Part shown: piece after piece, positions 1 to 8,957 of the stretch | Numbering within the stretch: position 1 is the first letter of the stretch | Layout: each line of letters begins with the position of its first letter | NCBI GenBank assembly: GCA_019057795.1 | Contig: JAHLWS010000047.1 | Span: 1-36,825 of the forward strand | Length of the DNA: 36,825 nucleotides | Direction: 5' to 3' | Source of the DNA: Promethearchaeota archaeon | Lineage (GTDB): Archaea; Asgardarchaeota; Lokiarchaeia; Sigyniarchaeales; SOKP01 | Program-made: the position numbers and the translations under genes | The notes under the pieces: model-generated | Databases searched by the model: none | What the model was told of the DNA's origin: nothing | What the model saw: only the letters and a program-made list of their open reading frames with translations

Positions 1-2
1 AC

Positions 3-233
3 CTTGTAGATAAAAAGAAGCCAACTACTAAAAACTTAACACCATTAAATTTGGAAGCTAAAATCTATAAAAAATTGACAGGGAAGAATCTTATATATGG
101 TGGGAGAATAACTAAGGCTTTTGAAAATTGGAAATTAAAAACAAATAAAGAATTTCAACAAAAAGTAGGGGGGAAGCCTTATTATAAAGGAGCTCTTACC
201 CAAAAGTATAAAATATATTTAAGTTCTCTTTAA
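3..233 (+). CDS. C-terminal end of an unidentified protein (gene cut by window edge)
   Basis: The reading frame is open from the left edge of the window (base 3) to a TAA at 231-233, giving 76 residues of a protein whose start lies outside. There is no ATG in this part; the TTG at 51 is an internal leucine codon rather than a likely start, because coding-type sequence continues upstream of it. The tail is lysine- and tyrosine-rich, with no cysteines, no membrane segment and no motif I recognise. It points toward the nuclease gene at 502 but is separated from it by 268 bases, so the two are probably independent transcripts. Function unknown. Confidence 0.5.
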   Translation, partial: LVDKKKPTTKNLTPLNLEAKIYKKLTGKNLIYGGRITKAFENWKLKTNKEFQQKVGGKPYYKGALTQKYKIYLSSL

Positions 234-381
234 AATGAATTAAAAGAAACTCGATAAAATATCAAACCTTTTATCCTTTATTTAAATTGTTTAACCACAG
301 CAAATTATTCTCTGTTTAATAATGTTGCGTCCTTAAGGAATTTTGTCGGACATCTAAATAATTATTAGTCTTAATACATAT

Positions 382-405
382 TAGATATTCTGAAGATAAT
401 ATCTA
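382..405. repeat. 8-bp inverted repeat in the gap before the nuclease gene
   Basis: TAGATATT (382-389) and AATATCTA (398-405) are perfect inverted copies separated by 8 bases. The element lies 97 bases upstream of the small nuclease gene and 149 bases downstream of the preceding stop. It could be an operator or part of a transcript end, but in such AT-rich DNA an 8-bp match may be chance. Confidence 0.3.
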
Positions 406-452
406 CGTATTACTTATAATTAAGATTATTATTCATATCTGTTTAAATAAGA

Positions 453-463
453 TTTATATAATA
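453..463 (+). promoter_or_regulatory. TATA-box-like element before the nuclease gene
   Basis: TTTATATAATA lies about 40-50 bases upstream of the ATG at 502. With the usual archaeal spacing of about 25 bases from TATA to transcription start, the transcript would begin near 484, leaving a leader of under 20 bases. Assigned from sequence and spacing only. Confidence 0.35.
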
Positions 464-501
464 CAAATGGGATATATTTAATTAAAACTAAATGTGATTT
501 T

Positions 502-870
502 ATGTCATTTGGAGATAAAAATTTATCTGAATTAACCCAAAAGGTTTTTTCTGAGAAATATGAATTTATTAATGGACCGCAAAAATTTAAAGGACTATCC
601 GGTAAACACTGGACATTTAACGCGGTTATTAATAACGGAAAGCATGGTAGATATGGCGTATTTATTCGAGATTGGAAAAGAGAAATATCTATTACACAAT
701 TAAGACAACTACATAAAGCATGTGTTGATATCCCCGACATAGAAGGGGGGATTATGATTTGTAATATTGCCACAGATTTTTCGCGTGATTATAGCAAGCA
801 ATTTGGAATTCAGCTCCTATCAAGAGGGCATTTAGTCTCCAAATTGAGGAATAGAGAGTTCCAATTTTAA
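502..870 (+). CDS. Small Mrr/restriction-endonuclease-like nuclease (PD-(D/E)XK fold)
   Basis: A 122-residue single-domain protein. Residues 30-60 carry the pattern K-x-GLSG-x-x-W-x-F...GVFIRDWKR, and residues 81-110 have GGIMICN followed by a helix and the I-x-LLSRGHLVS end. This arrangement is typical of stand-alone archaeal members of the restriction-endonuclease-like superfamily, where the GxSGxxW loop and the D-x-K strand (here D57-W58-K59) form the metal site. A clear second acidic residue before the lysine is not obvious, so activity is uncertain. No methyltransferase or specificity partner lies nearby, which argues against a classical restriction-modification pair and for a DNA-repair or orphan nuclease. 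A TATA-like element lies at 453-463. Fold assignment is by motif recognition; the biological role is not known. Confidence 0.6.
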   Translation: MSFGDKNLSELTQKVFSEKYEFINGPQKFKGLSGKHWTFNAVINNGKHGRYGVFIRDWKREISITQLRQLHKACVDIPDIEGGIMICNIATDFSRDYSKQFGIQLLSRGHLVSKLRNREFQF

Positions 871-991
871 AATTTTTTGTTTTTTTATATCTATTAGGCA
901 CATTCTCAAGAAAGTAAATTTATTTAATTCTCATTTTATTTACTTAAGTGTATTATATTAATTAATTATTAAATGTACAAAGTGGAATGTT

Positions 992-2176
992 TTGCTTACA
1001 AATAGAGTAAAAAGCGTTGAATATGCGATAAGAGAAATAGCTGCTGTTGCCCATGAAGTAGCTAAAAGTGGTAAAAAAGTTTATCATTTAAATATTGGAG
1101 ATCCAGTTGCCTACGACTTTCCTACTCCAGAATTTATTTCAGAGGCTTTATTCAATGCTAGTCGCGAGGGTAAAAATAATTACGTCAATTCACTAGGTGT
1201 TATTGAGCTACGAGAAGAAATTAGTAGAATTCTTAATGAAAAACAAAACCTCAAAATTGGAATCGATGATATTCTGGTTACTTCAGGAGTTACTGAAGGA
1301 ATATATTTTATTGTAGCGGGATTAATCGAAAATGGTAAAGAATTACTTATACCAGGTCCATCGTATCCATTATATATTAATTATGCTAAATTTTTTGATG
1401 GAAAACCAGTTGAATATGCGCTTAACGAGGATGATGATTGGGAGCCTGATATTGAAGATTTGAGGAAAAAAATTACTAATAAAACTCAAGCAATATTAAT
1501 ATGCTCTCCAAATAATCCAACTGGGGCCATGTACGGAGAGAAAAAGATTAAGGAAATAATAAATTTAGCTGGAGAATATAATTTACCTATTTTATCTGAT
1601 GAGATTTACGATCAAATTACATATGATAAACCGTATGTCTGTCCCGCCTCCTTAACAAAAGATGTCCCCTTTATTGGCTTAAACGGTTTTTCAAAAACGC
1701 ATTTAGTAACTGGGTGGAGGCTCGGATATCTTTATTACCACGATCCTGAAAACAAACTCGACGAATTAAAGAATGGCATAAAAAAAATGGCGAGGGCGCG
1801 CTTATCTGCTAATTCTGTTGCTCAGTTCGCGGCAATAAAGATTTTAAGAACATCAAGCAATCACACCATAGAAATGGTACAAAAATTAAAAGAACGACGG
1901 GATTACTCGTACAATAGATTGCGAAAAATTGAGGGAATTAGTTGCGTTAAACCTAATGGTGCGTTTTACCTCTTCCCAAAATTAGATCTTAAAGAATTAG
2001 GAAAATGGAAAGACGATAAGGAGTTAGTAGTAGGTTTGCTTAAAGAGACGGGGGTCTGTACCGTTTATGGCTCTGGTTTTGGAGATTATGGAAAAGGACA
2101 TATGCGAATAACTTTTTTACCAAAAGTAGAAATCCTTGAAAAAGTATATAACCTAATTGAAGAATACTTAAAGTAA
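992..2176 (+). CDS. Alanine (glutamate-pyruvate) aminotransferase, PLP class I
   Basis: A 394-residue fold-type I aminotransferase that looks closely like the Pyrococcus alanine aminotransferase over its whole length. It has an N-terminal SVEYAIREI helix, the LNIGDP substrate loop (33-38), SPNNPTGAMY (172-181), SDEIYD (202-207), the PLP lysine K235 in GFSKTHLVTGWRLGY, and the carboxylate-binding R372 in GHMRITF. It should interconvert alanine plus 2-oxoglutarate and pyruvate plus glutamate in the cytoplasm, linking amino acids to pyruvate. The start is TTG at 992; the nearby ATG (987) and GTG (982) are out of frame. It stands alone, with 238 bases before herA. Assignment to class I is nearly certain; alanine specificity follows from the resemblance and could be wider. 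Confidence 0.9.
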   Translation: MLTNRVKSVEYAIREIAAVAHEVAKSGKKVYHLNIGDPVAYDFPTPEFISEALFNASREGKNNYVNSLGVIELREEISRILNEKQNLKIGIDDILVTSGVTEGIYFIVAGLIENGKELLIPGPSYPLYINYAKFFDGKPVEYALNEDDDWEPDIEDLRKKITNKTQAILICSPNNPTGAMYGEKKIKEIINLAGEYNLPILSDEIYDQITYDKPYVCPASLTKDVPFIGLNGFSKTHLVTGWRLGYLYYHDPENKLDELKNGIKKMARARLSANSVAQFAAIKILRTSSNHTIEMVQKLKERRDYSYNRLRKIEGISCVKPNGAFYLFPKLDLKELGKWKDDKELVVGLLKETGVCTVYGSGFGDYGKGHMRITFLPKVEILEKVYNLIEEYLK

Positions 2177-2414
2177 AGATTAAATCTAACAAAATTTTTG
2201 GTTTTTCACTAACTTTTATTAATTTCATATTAGCCACTTAACATCTGTTCTAAAAACTATTAAATTTTAAAAGTCCTTGAAGTTTAAAAATGGTGAAGGC
2301 TAATAATTTTAAAAGAACAAATAATCTCTTAGCCAAGGAATAATACAATTTTTTATTTATATTGATAAAATAATTAATATATTAATTAAAAATGAAATGT
2401 AATGGTTTTATGCT

Positions 2415-4163
2415 ATGATTATTAAAATCAATTCGTTAGAGAGTACAATTGAAATTTTTTATGAAAATTACATACATCTTCACGGCTTTTTAAAATTAAA
2501 AGCAAAAGATGAAAAAAATAACAAAGAGTATGTTATTATCGTTCAGATCCTTAATGAACAAACAATTATGGATTACGTATTAACGCGTCAAAAATTAAGA
2601 AATGTAAAAATGACAGATTATATTAAATCAGAATTAGAAATGGAATTGCAATATGTCATTCAAGGTCGTCCTATTATTTTAATAGAGAAAGATAAAAAAT
2701 CTAAAAAAGAGATTCCCCATACCATAAATGTCTTTTTTGAAATTGAAGATTTAATGGAAAGTAAAGTACTGACACCTCATTCCATGGAAATTCCAGAAGA
2801 TCAGAGTGATGTTCACGAATACTTAAAACATATTTTCCCACCCGACGGAATTTTTATGGGATATTTAGCATCTGAAAAAAAAGTGGCGGTATATTTTCCT
2901 TTTAAGTATTTAATGTATCATTTTTTTATAGCAGGTGCTACGGGAATGGGAAAATCAAACTTAAACCAGGTGTTTATCGATGGATTACTCCAACATAATG
3001 CTCAAATAATACTTGGTGGCAAAGGAAATAAAATATCAATGCTATCAATAGATATGCACGACGAATATGCTTTAGGCTGTATTAAATATGGCGTAAACGA
3101 TATTTGCAAAGCCGTAAATTACAATAAAGAGTTGATAGGGTCGTGGTTTTACCTCTATCCAAATAAAGGCATACCGCCAACAGAATTAAGAAGCGTTGCA
3201 GAGCCTTGTCTGATAAATTACCAAGAAATAAAGCCCGAAGATCTTTTTGCAACGGGTACATTCAATGATTTACAAGTAGGAGCTATTTTTTCAGCCTATA
3301 GGAGCGATCAGGAAGATTATATTGAAAATCTATTGACAGACGGATATCGCCCTCCTGGCGGCCACGATGATAAAACAATGGCTGCAATAAGGAGAAGAAT
3401 GCATTGGTTAGAATATTCGGAGATGTTTCAATCTAATGCTGCAAGCAAATTACCAGAAATCGTAAAAAAATTGGAAACAGGAGGATTAATTATTTTTAAC
3501 GCGTCGATGATTTCAGATTTAGAACAATTTCTTTTTAACAGCGTTTTGGCTAGAACATTGTTTGATTTGCGCAAATCGCTCAAATCTTCATCAGATTTAG
3601 CTACGCTAGAAAAAAAATTAGACCAAACATTACCTAAGAATTTTTATCAAAATTATAAAAACAATCTAAAGGACTTATACATCAAAACTGGAACAATGGT
3701 TAAAGATCCATCAGAAATGCCAATTATAATCTTTACAATTGAGGAAGCTCCTAGCATATTGCGCCCGGAAATGATGAGATATAATAATGTATTTAAAGAT
3801 ATTTCACGTCAAGGAAGAAAGTTCAATTTGGGATTAGAAGTAATATCTCAACAGTATTCCCCCATAGATGATACTATTTTATCAAATATGAACACAGTAA
3901 TTAACTTACCTTTAAGGTCTGAAAAAGAAAAAGCAGTAGCTGCTAAGACCTTAGGAGGGGGAATTCAACATAGCGATTTGGAATCATTAACTGGAACGAG
4001 AGGTATCGCGCTAATATCTGGAATTTGGCTAACTAACTTTCAAAAATTAAAAATACCGTTATACGATGAATACTTTGAGAGTCATTCAAAAAAGTTTTAC
4101 GAAGATTTCTCGAAAAAAATAGCGTCTTTAGGGATATCTCCTCCCCCCACTGCGCTTCCATAA
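2415..4163 (+). CDS. herA: HerA-family hexameric DNA translocase/helicase ATPase
   Basis: A 582-residue FtsK/HerA-type motor. An N-terminal beta-rich HAS-barrel region (about 1-160) is followed by the RecA-like core with Walker A GATGMGKS (174-181), a HerA-style IDMHDEYALG motif (212-221), and the second acidic motif PIIIFTIEEAP (436-446), where E443-E444 replace the more usual D-E. The sensor/arginine region ISRQGRKFNLG...ISQQ (463-480) is typical of HerA. HerA forms a hexamer that threads duplex DNA into NurA so that NurA and Mre11-Rad50 can produce 3' single-stranded tails for recombination. It is the first gene of the herA-nurA-mre11-rad50 run; nurA begins about 31 bases after its stop. 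An AT-rich TATA-like stretch lies around 2352-2364. The start is ATG 2415 with no clear ribosome-binding site. Confidence 0.92.
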   Translation: MIIKINSLESTIEIFYENYIHLHGFLKLKAKDEKNNKEYVIIVQILNEQTIMDYVLTRQKLRNVKMTDYIKSELEMELQYVIQGRPIILIEKDKKSKKEIPHTINVFFEIEDLMESKVLTPHSMEIPEDQSDVHEYLKHIFPPDGIFMGYLASEKKVAVYFPFKYLMYHFFIAGATGMGKSNLNQVFIDGLLQHNAQIILGGKGNKISMLSIDMHDEYALGCIKYGVNDICKAVNYNKELIGSWFYLYPNKGIPPTELRSVAEPCLINYQEIKPEDLFATGTFNDLQVGAIFSAYRSDQEDYIENLLTDGYRPPGGHDDKTMAAIRRRMHWLEYSEMFQSNAASKLPEIVKKLETGGLIIFNASMISDLEQFLFNSVLARTLFDLRKSLKSSSDLATLEKKLDQTLPKNFYQNYKNNLKDLYIKTGTMVKDPSEMPIIIFTIEEAPSILRPEMMRYNNVFKDISRQGRKFNLGLEVISQQYSPIDDTILSNMNTVINLPLRSEKEKAVAAKTLGGGIQHSDLESLTGTRGIALISGIWLTNFQKLKIPLYDEYFESHSKKFYEDFSKKIASLGISPPPTALP

Positions 4164-4182
4164 TAATAAAATTAAAATTTTT

Positions 4183-4197
4183 AGGTGGATAATAATT
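4183..4197 (+). promoter_or_regulatory. Ribosome-binding site and probable ATT start codon of nurA
   Basis: AGGTGG at 4183-4188 matches the archaeal anti-Shine-Dalgarno complement (GGAGGTGAT) and lies 6 bases before an in-frame ATT at 4195-4197. There is no ATG, GTG or TTG in this frame between here and ATG 4399, although the intervening 68 codons read as normal protein. The site therefore argues for a non-standard start (ATT, or the ATA codons at 4189/4192). Confidence 0.55.
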
Positions 4198-5391
4198 TCT
4201 TTTAATTTCGAATTAATCTCGTTAGAAAAATCTTTTGAAAAAAGACCAGAAATATCTATTGATGAAGATGTTAAAAAATTTAAAGAATTCATTCAAGCAA
4301 GAAGAGCTAAATGGACTGAAGAAGAAAAGATCGAACTTGAAACAGACAAATTTGATAATGACGAGAGTTTAAGAAACACAAATTCATTATTTAGTGAGAT
4401 GAATCATCGACCAATAAAGGGCGAATTGTTCGATTATATAAATAACGATTATAAAATAATTGGTTTTGATGAGAGTTCAAATACACTCAGTGGAACTTAT
4501 GCTAAATTAGCTTCTTTTAAATTTGGAGAATGTCAAGTAACTTTTAAAGATGGAAAATATCACAAAGAAAAGATTATGTATAAACCTATTACGACCTACA
4601 TAGAAGATAACGAACATAAGCTTGTTATATATAAGACTGTAATTGAAAATTTCGTAAAAACAATTAAACGAGATTTTTATAAAAGTAATTTGAAAGATAA
4701 AGTTGATAAATTAGAAGAATGGTACGAGTCCACATATAAAAAAAAGATTGAAGAGCATATCAGTGCACACGCTTATTATTACCCAACAATGGGACATGTA
4801 GTAGATAGAATAAGAACTGCTGATGAAATCCTTAAATCTTTAGTTAGAATTAAAGAAGAAAGTAATTGGGGGAAAAATAAAAATGTTGTATTTCTTGGAG
4901 ATGGCATTCAAATGTTTCGCCAACATATTTTTCCTCCTGTCGCATTCACGGAATTCTTTTATAGGTTCATTCAATTGTATGATATAAAATATTATAGTTT
5001 TTCGAAGACGTGTCGCTTAAGAGATGCTCAAGGAAATTTTTTATTGCCAATATGGTCAGAGATATATGAGGATAACTTCTTAGTTGAATTACCAGATCTT
5101 TCTAAATATACTAAAAGTAAAGCATATCTTACGAGGTTACAAAAAGATAGCTCCGCTCTTAGATTTGATATCTGCGATGATTTAGATACAAAAGACGCAG
5201 TGAATATTCTTAAGAATTTGATTCCATATTCTCCACAAGGTTATCCCCTTAGTTTGGTGGGAGCACACGAAGCAAGCACTTTATTAGTATCGGAATATAA
5301 TAAGTTTGATGCGGCATTTCAGGAACTTCAATACGATAAAAAAACAAAAAAATACGCACAAAAATGGAGACAAAAAGTATTAGGAAAATAA
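4195..5391 (+). CDS. nurA: NurA 5'-to-3' nuclease, partner of HerA
   Basis: RNase H-like NurA-domain nuclease. The first acidic motif IIGFDESS (conventional pattern A-x-DGS) holds the metal-binding Asp at residue 92 of the long form. A second acidic motif, VVFLGDGIQMF, follows, and the C-terminal signature GYPLSLVGAHEAS ends the domain. The first conventional start, ATG 4399, would leave only 23 residues before the catalytic Asp, whereas NurA proteins normally carry a longer helical N-terminus (Sulfolobus NurA has it near residue 58). Translating upstream in the same frame gives a charged helical stretch ending in EMNHRP, so I place the start at ATT 4195, giving about 398 residues. It sits between herA and mre11 in the resection operon and would digest DNA fed by the HerA ring. 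The family is confident; the start is inferred. Confidence 0.85.
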   Translation: MSFNFELISLEKSFEKRPEISIDEDVKKFKEFIQARRAKWTEEEKIELETDKFDNDESLRNTNSLFSEMNHRPIKGELFDYINNDYKIIGFDESSNTLSGTYAKLASFKFGECQVTFKDGKYHKEKIMYKPITTYIEDNEHKLVIYKTVIENFVKTIKRDFYKSNLKDKVDKLEEWYESTYKKKIEEHISAHAYYYPTMGHVVDRIRTADEILKSLVRIKEESNWGKNKNVVFLGDGIQMFRQHIFPPVAFTEFFYRFIQLYDIKYYSFSKTCRLRDAQGNFLLPIWSEIYEDNFLVELPDLSKYTKSKAYLTRLQKDSSALRFDICDDLDTKDAVNILKNLIPYSPQGYPLSLVGAHEASTLLVSEYNKFDAAFQELQYDKKTKKYAQKWRQKVLGK

Positions 5392-5430
5392 ATGTTTTTA
5401 ATTTAAATGATTTTAGGATAAGGGATTTAA

Positions 5431-6735
5431 ATGATTAAAATTGTACACATATCTGATTCTCATCTAGGTTATAGAACAAGAAGAGGTACAACAAATAAAT
5501 GGGCAGTCCAAAATTATTCTAAACCTTACGAGCAAGAAATCTATGATTTATTTCTAAAGGTTATGGAAGATATTTCTAAGATTAAAGATTTGGACTTTTT
5601 AATACATTGCGGTGACATGTTCCACAATCCTTCTTTACATAGTTCATATCCTCCACCAGAGCCTGCAAGAAGATTTTTAAAAGAGGGTTTAGACATTTTT
5701 TTTAAAAACACAAAAAATCAAACACATTTCATTTATATTGAGGGGAACCATGGTGTCTTTAGAGGATATGAGTATACGCCATTTGAATCCCACATACAAA
5801 AAGATGAATACCCAAATCTTCATTATTTTAAAGGACGAGATTTGACTAATGCCATCAATAATAACCAACCCTTAAATTTAGAATTTCCCTCAAAGAAAGT
5901 GAGATTTTACTTGTTCCCTTTTTTTGAATTTAAAAACTTTGAGATATATGAAGCAGCATACGATAAATGGGTAGAACTACAGCGGCCAAATAAAAATGAC
6001 GATTTTATCAATATTGCGGTTGCGCACGGTTCAATTGCCGACGGCACTTTACATAGAAAAGTCAATTCTGATGATTTTGGTTATGATTATGTAGCTCTGG
6101 GGCATGAACACGGATTGAAAAAGGTTTCCAAGAATCACTATTATTCAGGAAGCTTGCTCCCAATGAATTTTAAAGAAGCTTACGAAAAACAAGGGTATCT
6201 AAAGGTAGAAATAGATAATAAAATCTTAAATATTGAAGAAATTTATACAAATGAGTTACTCAAAAGAACTTTTGAAATTATCCCCATTGATGCTAGCCCT
6301 CAACACACTTCCGCAGATTTAGAAGCTCTTATCAGAAATGAATTGAAACCGTTTATCTCTGACGAAGGCTTTGACCCCAAAACTGCTGCTAGACTTAAAT
6401 TCAACTTTAAAGGGGAAATAACTTTTAAAAAAAATTGGCAAATTAACGATTTAATGGCGAAAATCCGGAGCGATTCTTTTTCTCAATCTGATAAGTTTAA
6501 TATTCTTCAAATAATCTGGAAGATTTTCGATAGATCTGAGGATGCTGAGAACGACATTAGCACTGGTTTAATTCAAGATTATATATTAGAACACCCTGAC
6601 GAAGAGTTTAAGTCTTTTGTTAAAGAAAAATTAACTGAGGAAAAATCCCAGTTTGATGTAGACAAACTAACTCAATTCGGTATGAATGCTTTAAAAAACG
6701 CGTTAAAATTCATGGAAAGAGAAAAAGAGGTGTAA
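5431..6735 (+). CDS. mre11: Mre11 DNA double-strand-break repair nuclease
   Basis: A 434-residue calcineurin-like phosphoesterase with all Mre11 metal-site motifs: D9-S-H11 (SDSHLG), GD62MFH, GN106H107G, AH199G and GH225EH227. A capping domain (about 270-370) and a C-terminal region for Rad50 contact follow. With Rad50 it forms the Mn-dependent 3'-5' exonuclease/endonuclease that cleans DNA ends before HerA-NurA resection. The TAA of mre11 is separated from the ATG of rad50 by only 3 bases, so the two are co-transcribed and probably translationally coupled. The loop around residues 18-30 and the segment after GDMFH are longer than in the Pyrococcus protein. The start is ATG 5431, with a purine-rich AGGATAAGGG stretch just upstream. 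Confidence 0.95.
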   Translation: MIKIVHISDSHLGYRTRRGTTNKWAVQNYSKPYEQEIYDLFLKVMEDISKIKDLDFLIHCGDMFHNPSLHSSYPPPEPARRFLKEGLDIFFKNTKNQTHFIYIEGNHGVFRGYEYTPFESHIQKDEYPNLHYFKGRDLTNAINNNQPLNLEFPSKKVRFYLFPFFEFKNFEIYEAAYDKWVELQRPNKNDDFINIAVAHGSIADGTLHRKVNSDDFGYDYVALGHEHGLKKVSKNHYYSGSLLPMNFKEAYEKQGYLKVEIDNKILNIEEIYTNELLKRTFEIIPIDASPQHTSADLEALIRNELKPFISDEGFDPKTAARLKFNFKGEITFKKNWQINDLMAKIRSDSFSQSDKFNILQIIWKIFDRSEDAENDISTGLIQDYILEHPDEEFKSFVKEKLTEEKSQFDVDKLTQFGMNALKNALKFMEREKEV

Positions 6736-6738
6736 AAG

Positions 6739-8832
6739 ATGTACATTACAAAGCTTACATTTAAGAATTTCATGGGATATAAACAATTGAGTCTTCCTAA
6801 AGGCACTAAAGAATTTCCTAAGGGGCTAATACTCGTTTGTGGTAAAAATTCCTACGGTAAATCGACCATTTTCGAAGGAATTGTGTTTGCCTTCTTTGGA
6901 CCTAAAATATTTAAAGGTCGAAATGCCGCTTCCTTTATTACTTATGGGGAATCTAAAGCGGAACTTACAATATTTTTTACTTTAGACAACAAAAAATATA
7001 ATATTTTTCGTAGATGGGGCAGAACCGGAGCAACAACTACAAAATTGTTTGAATGGGACAAAACTACCTACCGCGAAATAAAAAATTTTAACATTGAAAA
7101 GTTTTTTGAAATTTCTTCAGAGCAAGCGTTAAGTACAGTATTTGTAAGGCAAGGAGAAGTGGAAGAATTGGCAAATAAAAAAGGTGCCGATTTAAGGGAA
7201 ATGATAATTGACCTTTTTAGGTTGGATATCATAGATGATGCTCTAAATTTCCTGGATGTCGAATCTAAAAAGAGAAAGTTCAGTAAGGAAAATTTAGAAA
7301 GGAACAAAGTTCCAATTGAGCGAATTGAAGAAGATATTAATCGTATTACTCTTGAAAATGCGAACTTTGAAAAGATTGTTAAGGAAAAAAAGAAAAAAGA
7401 AGAAGAATATGGAAAAAAAATTAAAAACTATCCCTCAGATGAATTAATAACAAATTTGGAAAAGCTGTACAGTCAAAAAAATATTGTTAACGATAAGTTT
7501 CTTTCGAATAAAAAGGATTTCGAAGAAAAGATAAAAAGTACAGAATTAAAAATTGATGATTTTAAACATGTAAAAAAAATAGTAGATAAAATTGAGGATA
7601 CTCTAAAAGAAAAGAAAAAATTAACCCAAATAAAAGAACTTATAGAAAAAAGAAGAGAAGCTACTATTAGGGGTCTAGGAAAAACAAAAGGAAAAATTGA
7701 AGATAGTAAAAGGAAAATAAAAAAAATGGAAGATAGCTTAAAATTTACAACAAGAGAAGGGGGATTAGAAAGCGCTCAATGCCCCACTTGCCAAAATGAA
7801 TTAACAAAAGAGCATTTTGACGAGATGATACTGGAGTTTAATACGGATCTAAAGATAAATAATGAAAAAGTTAAATCTATTACAAAAATAATAGATAATT
7901 TTGATGTGAAAATTAATTCGTGTCAAAACAAATTAGAAAAAATTAATGAAAGTGTTATAAGAATACAAGGTTTAAAGGACGACTTTGAAAATTACCAGAA
8001 ATACGAAGCAGAATTAAGGAAAGTTCAAGAAGAATTAGATGGTTTCCTTACGAAATATCAGTCAAAATTCGCTGATACTAAACCAGAAAAAATTAAATTA
8101 CTCTCTATCGAAAAAGAAAAGCTTTACATCGAATCAAAAGCAATTACACTGGAAATTAAAGAAAAACAGAATAATATTAAGAATAACATCGATAGAATTG
8201 TAGATTTACGCAATGAGATTAAGCATATGAAGAAACTGGAAAAAGAAATTGGAGAATTTGAAATTGATATTGATCACATTAGTAAAGCAAAAGAATTCGT
8301 AAGGAGGTTTGTCACCGAATATATGGTTGTAAAACGATTAGTAAAAAATATCGCATCAACAACTAATAAATATATTAAAGATTTTACTTCAGGTCAATAT
8401 AGCGATCTAACTATTGACTTGTTCGGTACAAAAAAGACGGGATTATCGCTAAAAATCATGGATAATTTCAATGGCGTTCCTGAATCAATAGAAGTCCTCT
8501 CTGGAGGTGATAAAACCGCTTTGGGAATGGCCTTACGATTAGCAATATCAGAATTAATGAGTAAAATTCGGCCTACGAAGGAATCACCAAAAAAAAACCC
8601 TAAGATTGACATTTTACTTTTGGACGAACCTTTAGCTGCGCTCGACGAAACCAGAAGAGAGCGAATTCTTAAACACCTCGTAAAATCAAAAACATTTTCA
8701 CAAATTTTCCTTATTACACATACAGCTATCCCATCAGATTTCAATACACATAAAATTATAGTTAATAAAGATCATTCTACGGGCATAAGCACTGCAAGAT
8801 TCGAGGGAGAGACTTCCCAAATTCTTTATTAA
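6739..8832 (+). CDS. rad50: Rad50 ATPase (SMC-like, zinc hook)
   Basis: A 697-residue ABC/SMC-type ATPase. The N-terminal lobe has Walker A GKNSYGKST (35-43) and the Q-loop VFVRQGE (134-140). A long lysine/glutamate coiled coil follows, broken by the zinc hook C348-P-T-C351 near its centre, and the C-terminal lobe carries signature LSGGDKTALG (587-596), Walker B DILLLDE (624-630), D-loop ALDE (634-637) and switch His661. It dimerises through the hook, tethers DNA ends and controls Mre11 by ATP binding. It is clearly shorter than Pyrococcus Rad50 (about 880 residues), and the loss is in the coiled coil, not in the ATPase lobes. It is the last gene of the operon; after it comes about 125 bp of AT-rich DNA and convergent genes. 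Confidence 0.95.
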   Translation: MYITKLTFKNFMGYKQLSLPKGTKEFPKGLILVCGKNSYGKSTIFEGIVFAFFGPKIFKGRNAASFITYGESKAELTIFFTLDNKKYNIFRRWGRTGATTTKLFEWDKTTYREIKNFNIEKFFEISSEQALSTVFVRQGEVEELANKKGADLREMIIDLFRLDIIDDALNFLDVESKKRKFSKENLERNKVPIERIEEDINRITLENANFEKIVKEKKKKEEEYGKKIKNYPSDELITNLEKLYSQKNIVNDKFLSNKKDFEEKIKSTELKIDDFKHVKKIVDKIEDTLKEKKKLTQIKELIEKRREATIRGLGKTKGKIEDSKRKIKKMEDSLKFTTREGGLESAQCPTCQNELTKEHFDEMILEFNTDLKINNEKVKSITKIIDNFDVKINSCQNKLEKINESVIRIQGLKDDFENYQKYEAELRKVQEELDGFLTKYQSKFADTKPEKIKLLSIEKEKLYIESKAITLEIKEKQNNIKNNIDRIVDLRNEIKHMKKLEKEIGEFEIDIDHISKAKEFVRRFVTEYMVVKRLVKNIASTTNKYIKDFTSGQYSDLTIDLFGTKKTGLSLKIMDNFNGVPESIEVLSGGDKTALGMALRLAISELMSKIRPTKESPKKNPKIDILLLDEPLAALDETRRERILKHLVKSKTFSQIFLITHTAIPSDFNTHKIIVNKDHSTGISTARFEGETSQILY

Positions 8833-8957
8833 TCTCTAATTCCGATTATAATGGAAAATCGTCTGATATTTGTTAAAATTCTAATTTTTTAAATATATTA
8901 ACATAAACATCAATGAATAATAAAAAAAAGAAAAGTGGAAATTTAATATAAATTTGT

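Noticed and set aside
429..773. 114-residue open frame on the minus strand over the nuclease gene
   Set aside because: It lies opposite a plus-strand gene with recognisable motifs and its own translation has no coherent fold; it is an antisense shadow.
2040..2237. Minus-strand frame overlapping the aminotransferase end
   Set aside because: It is antisense to conserved aminotransferase sequence with no ribosome-binding site or motif.
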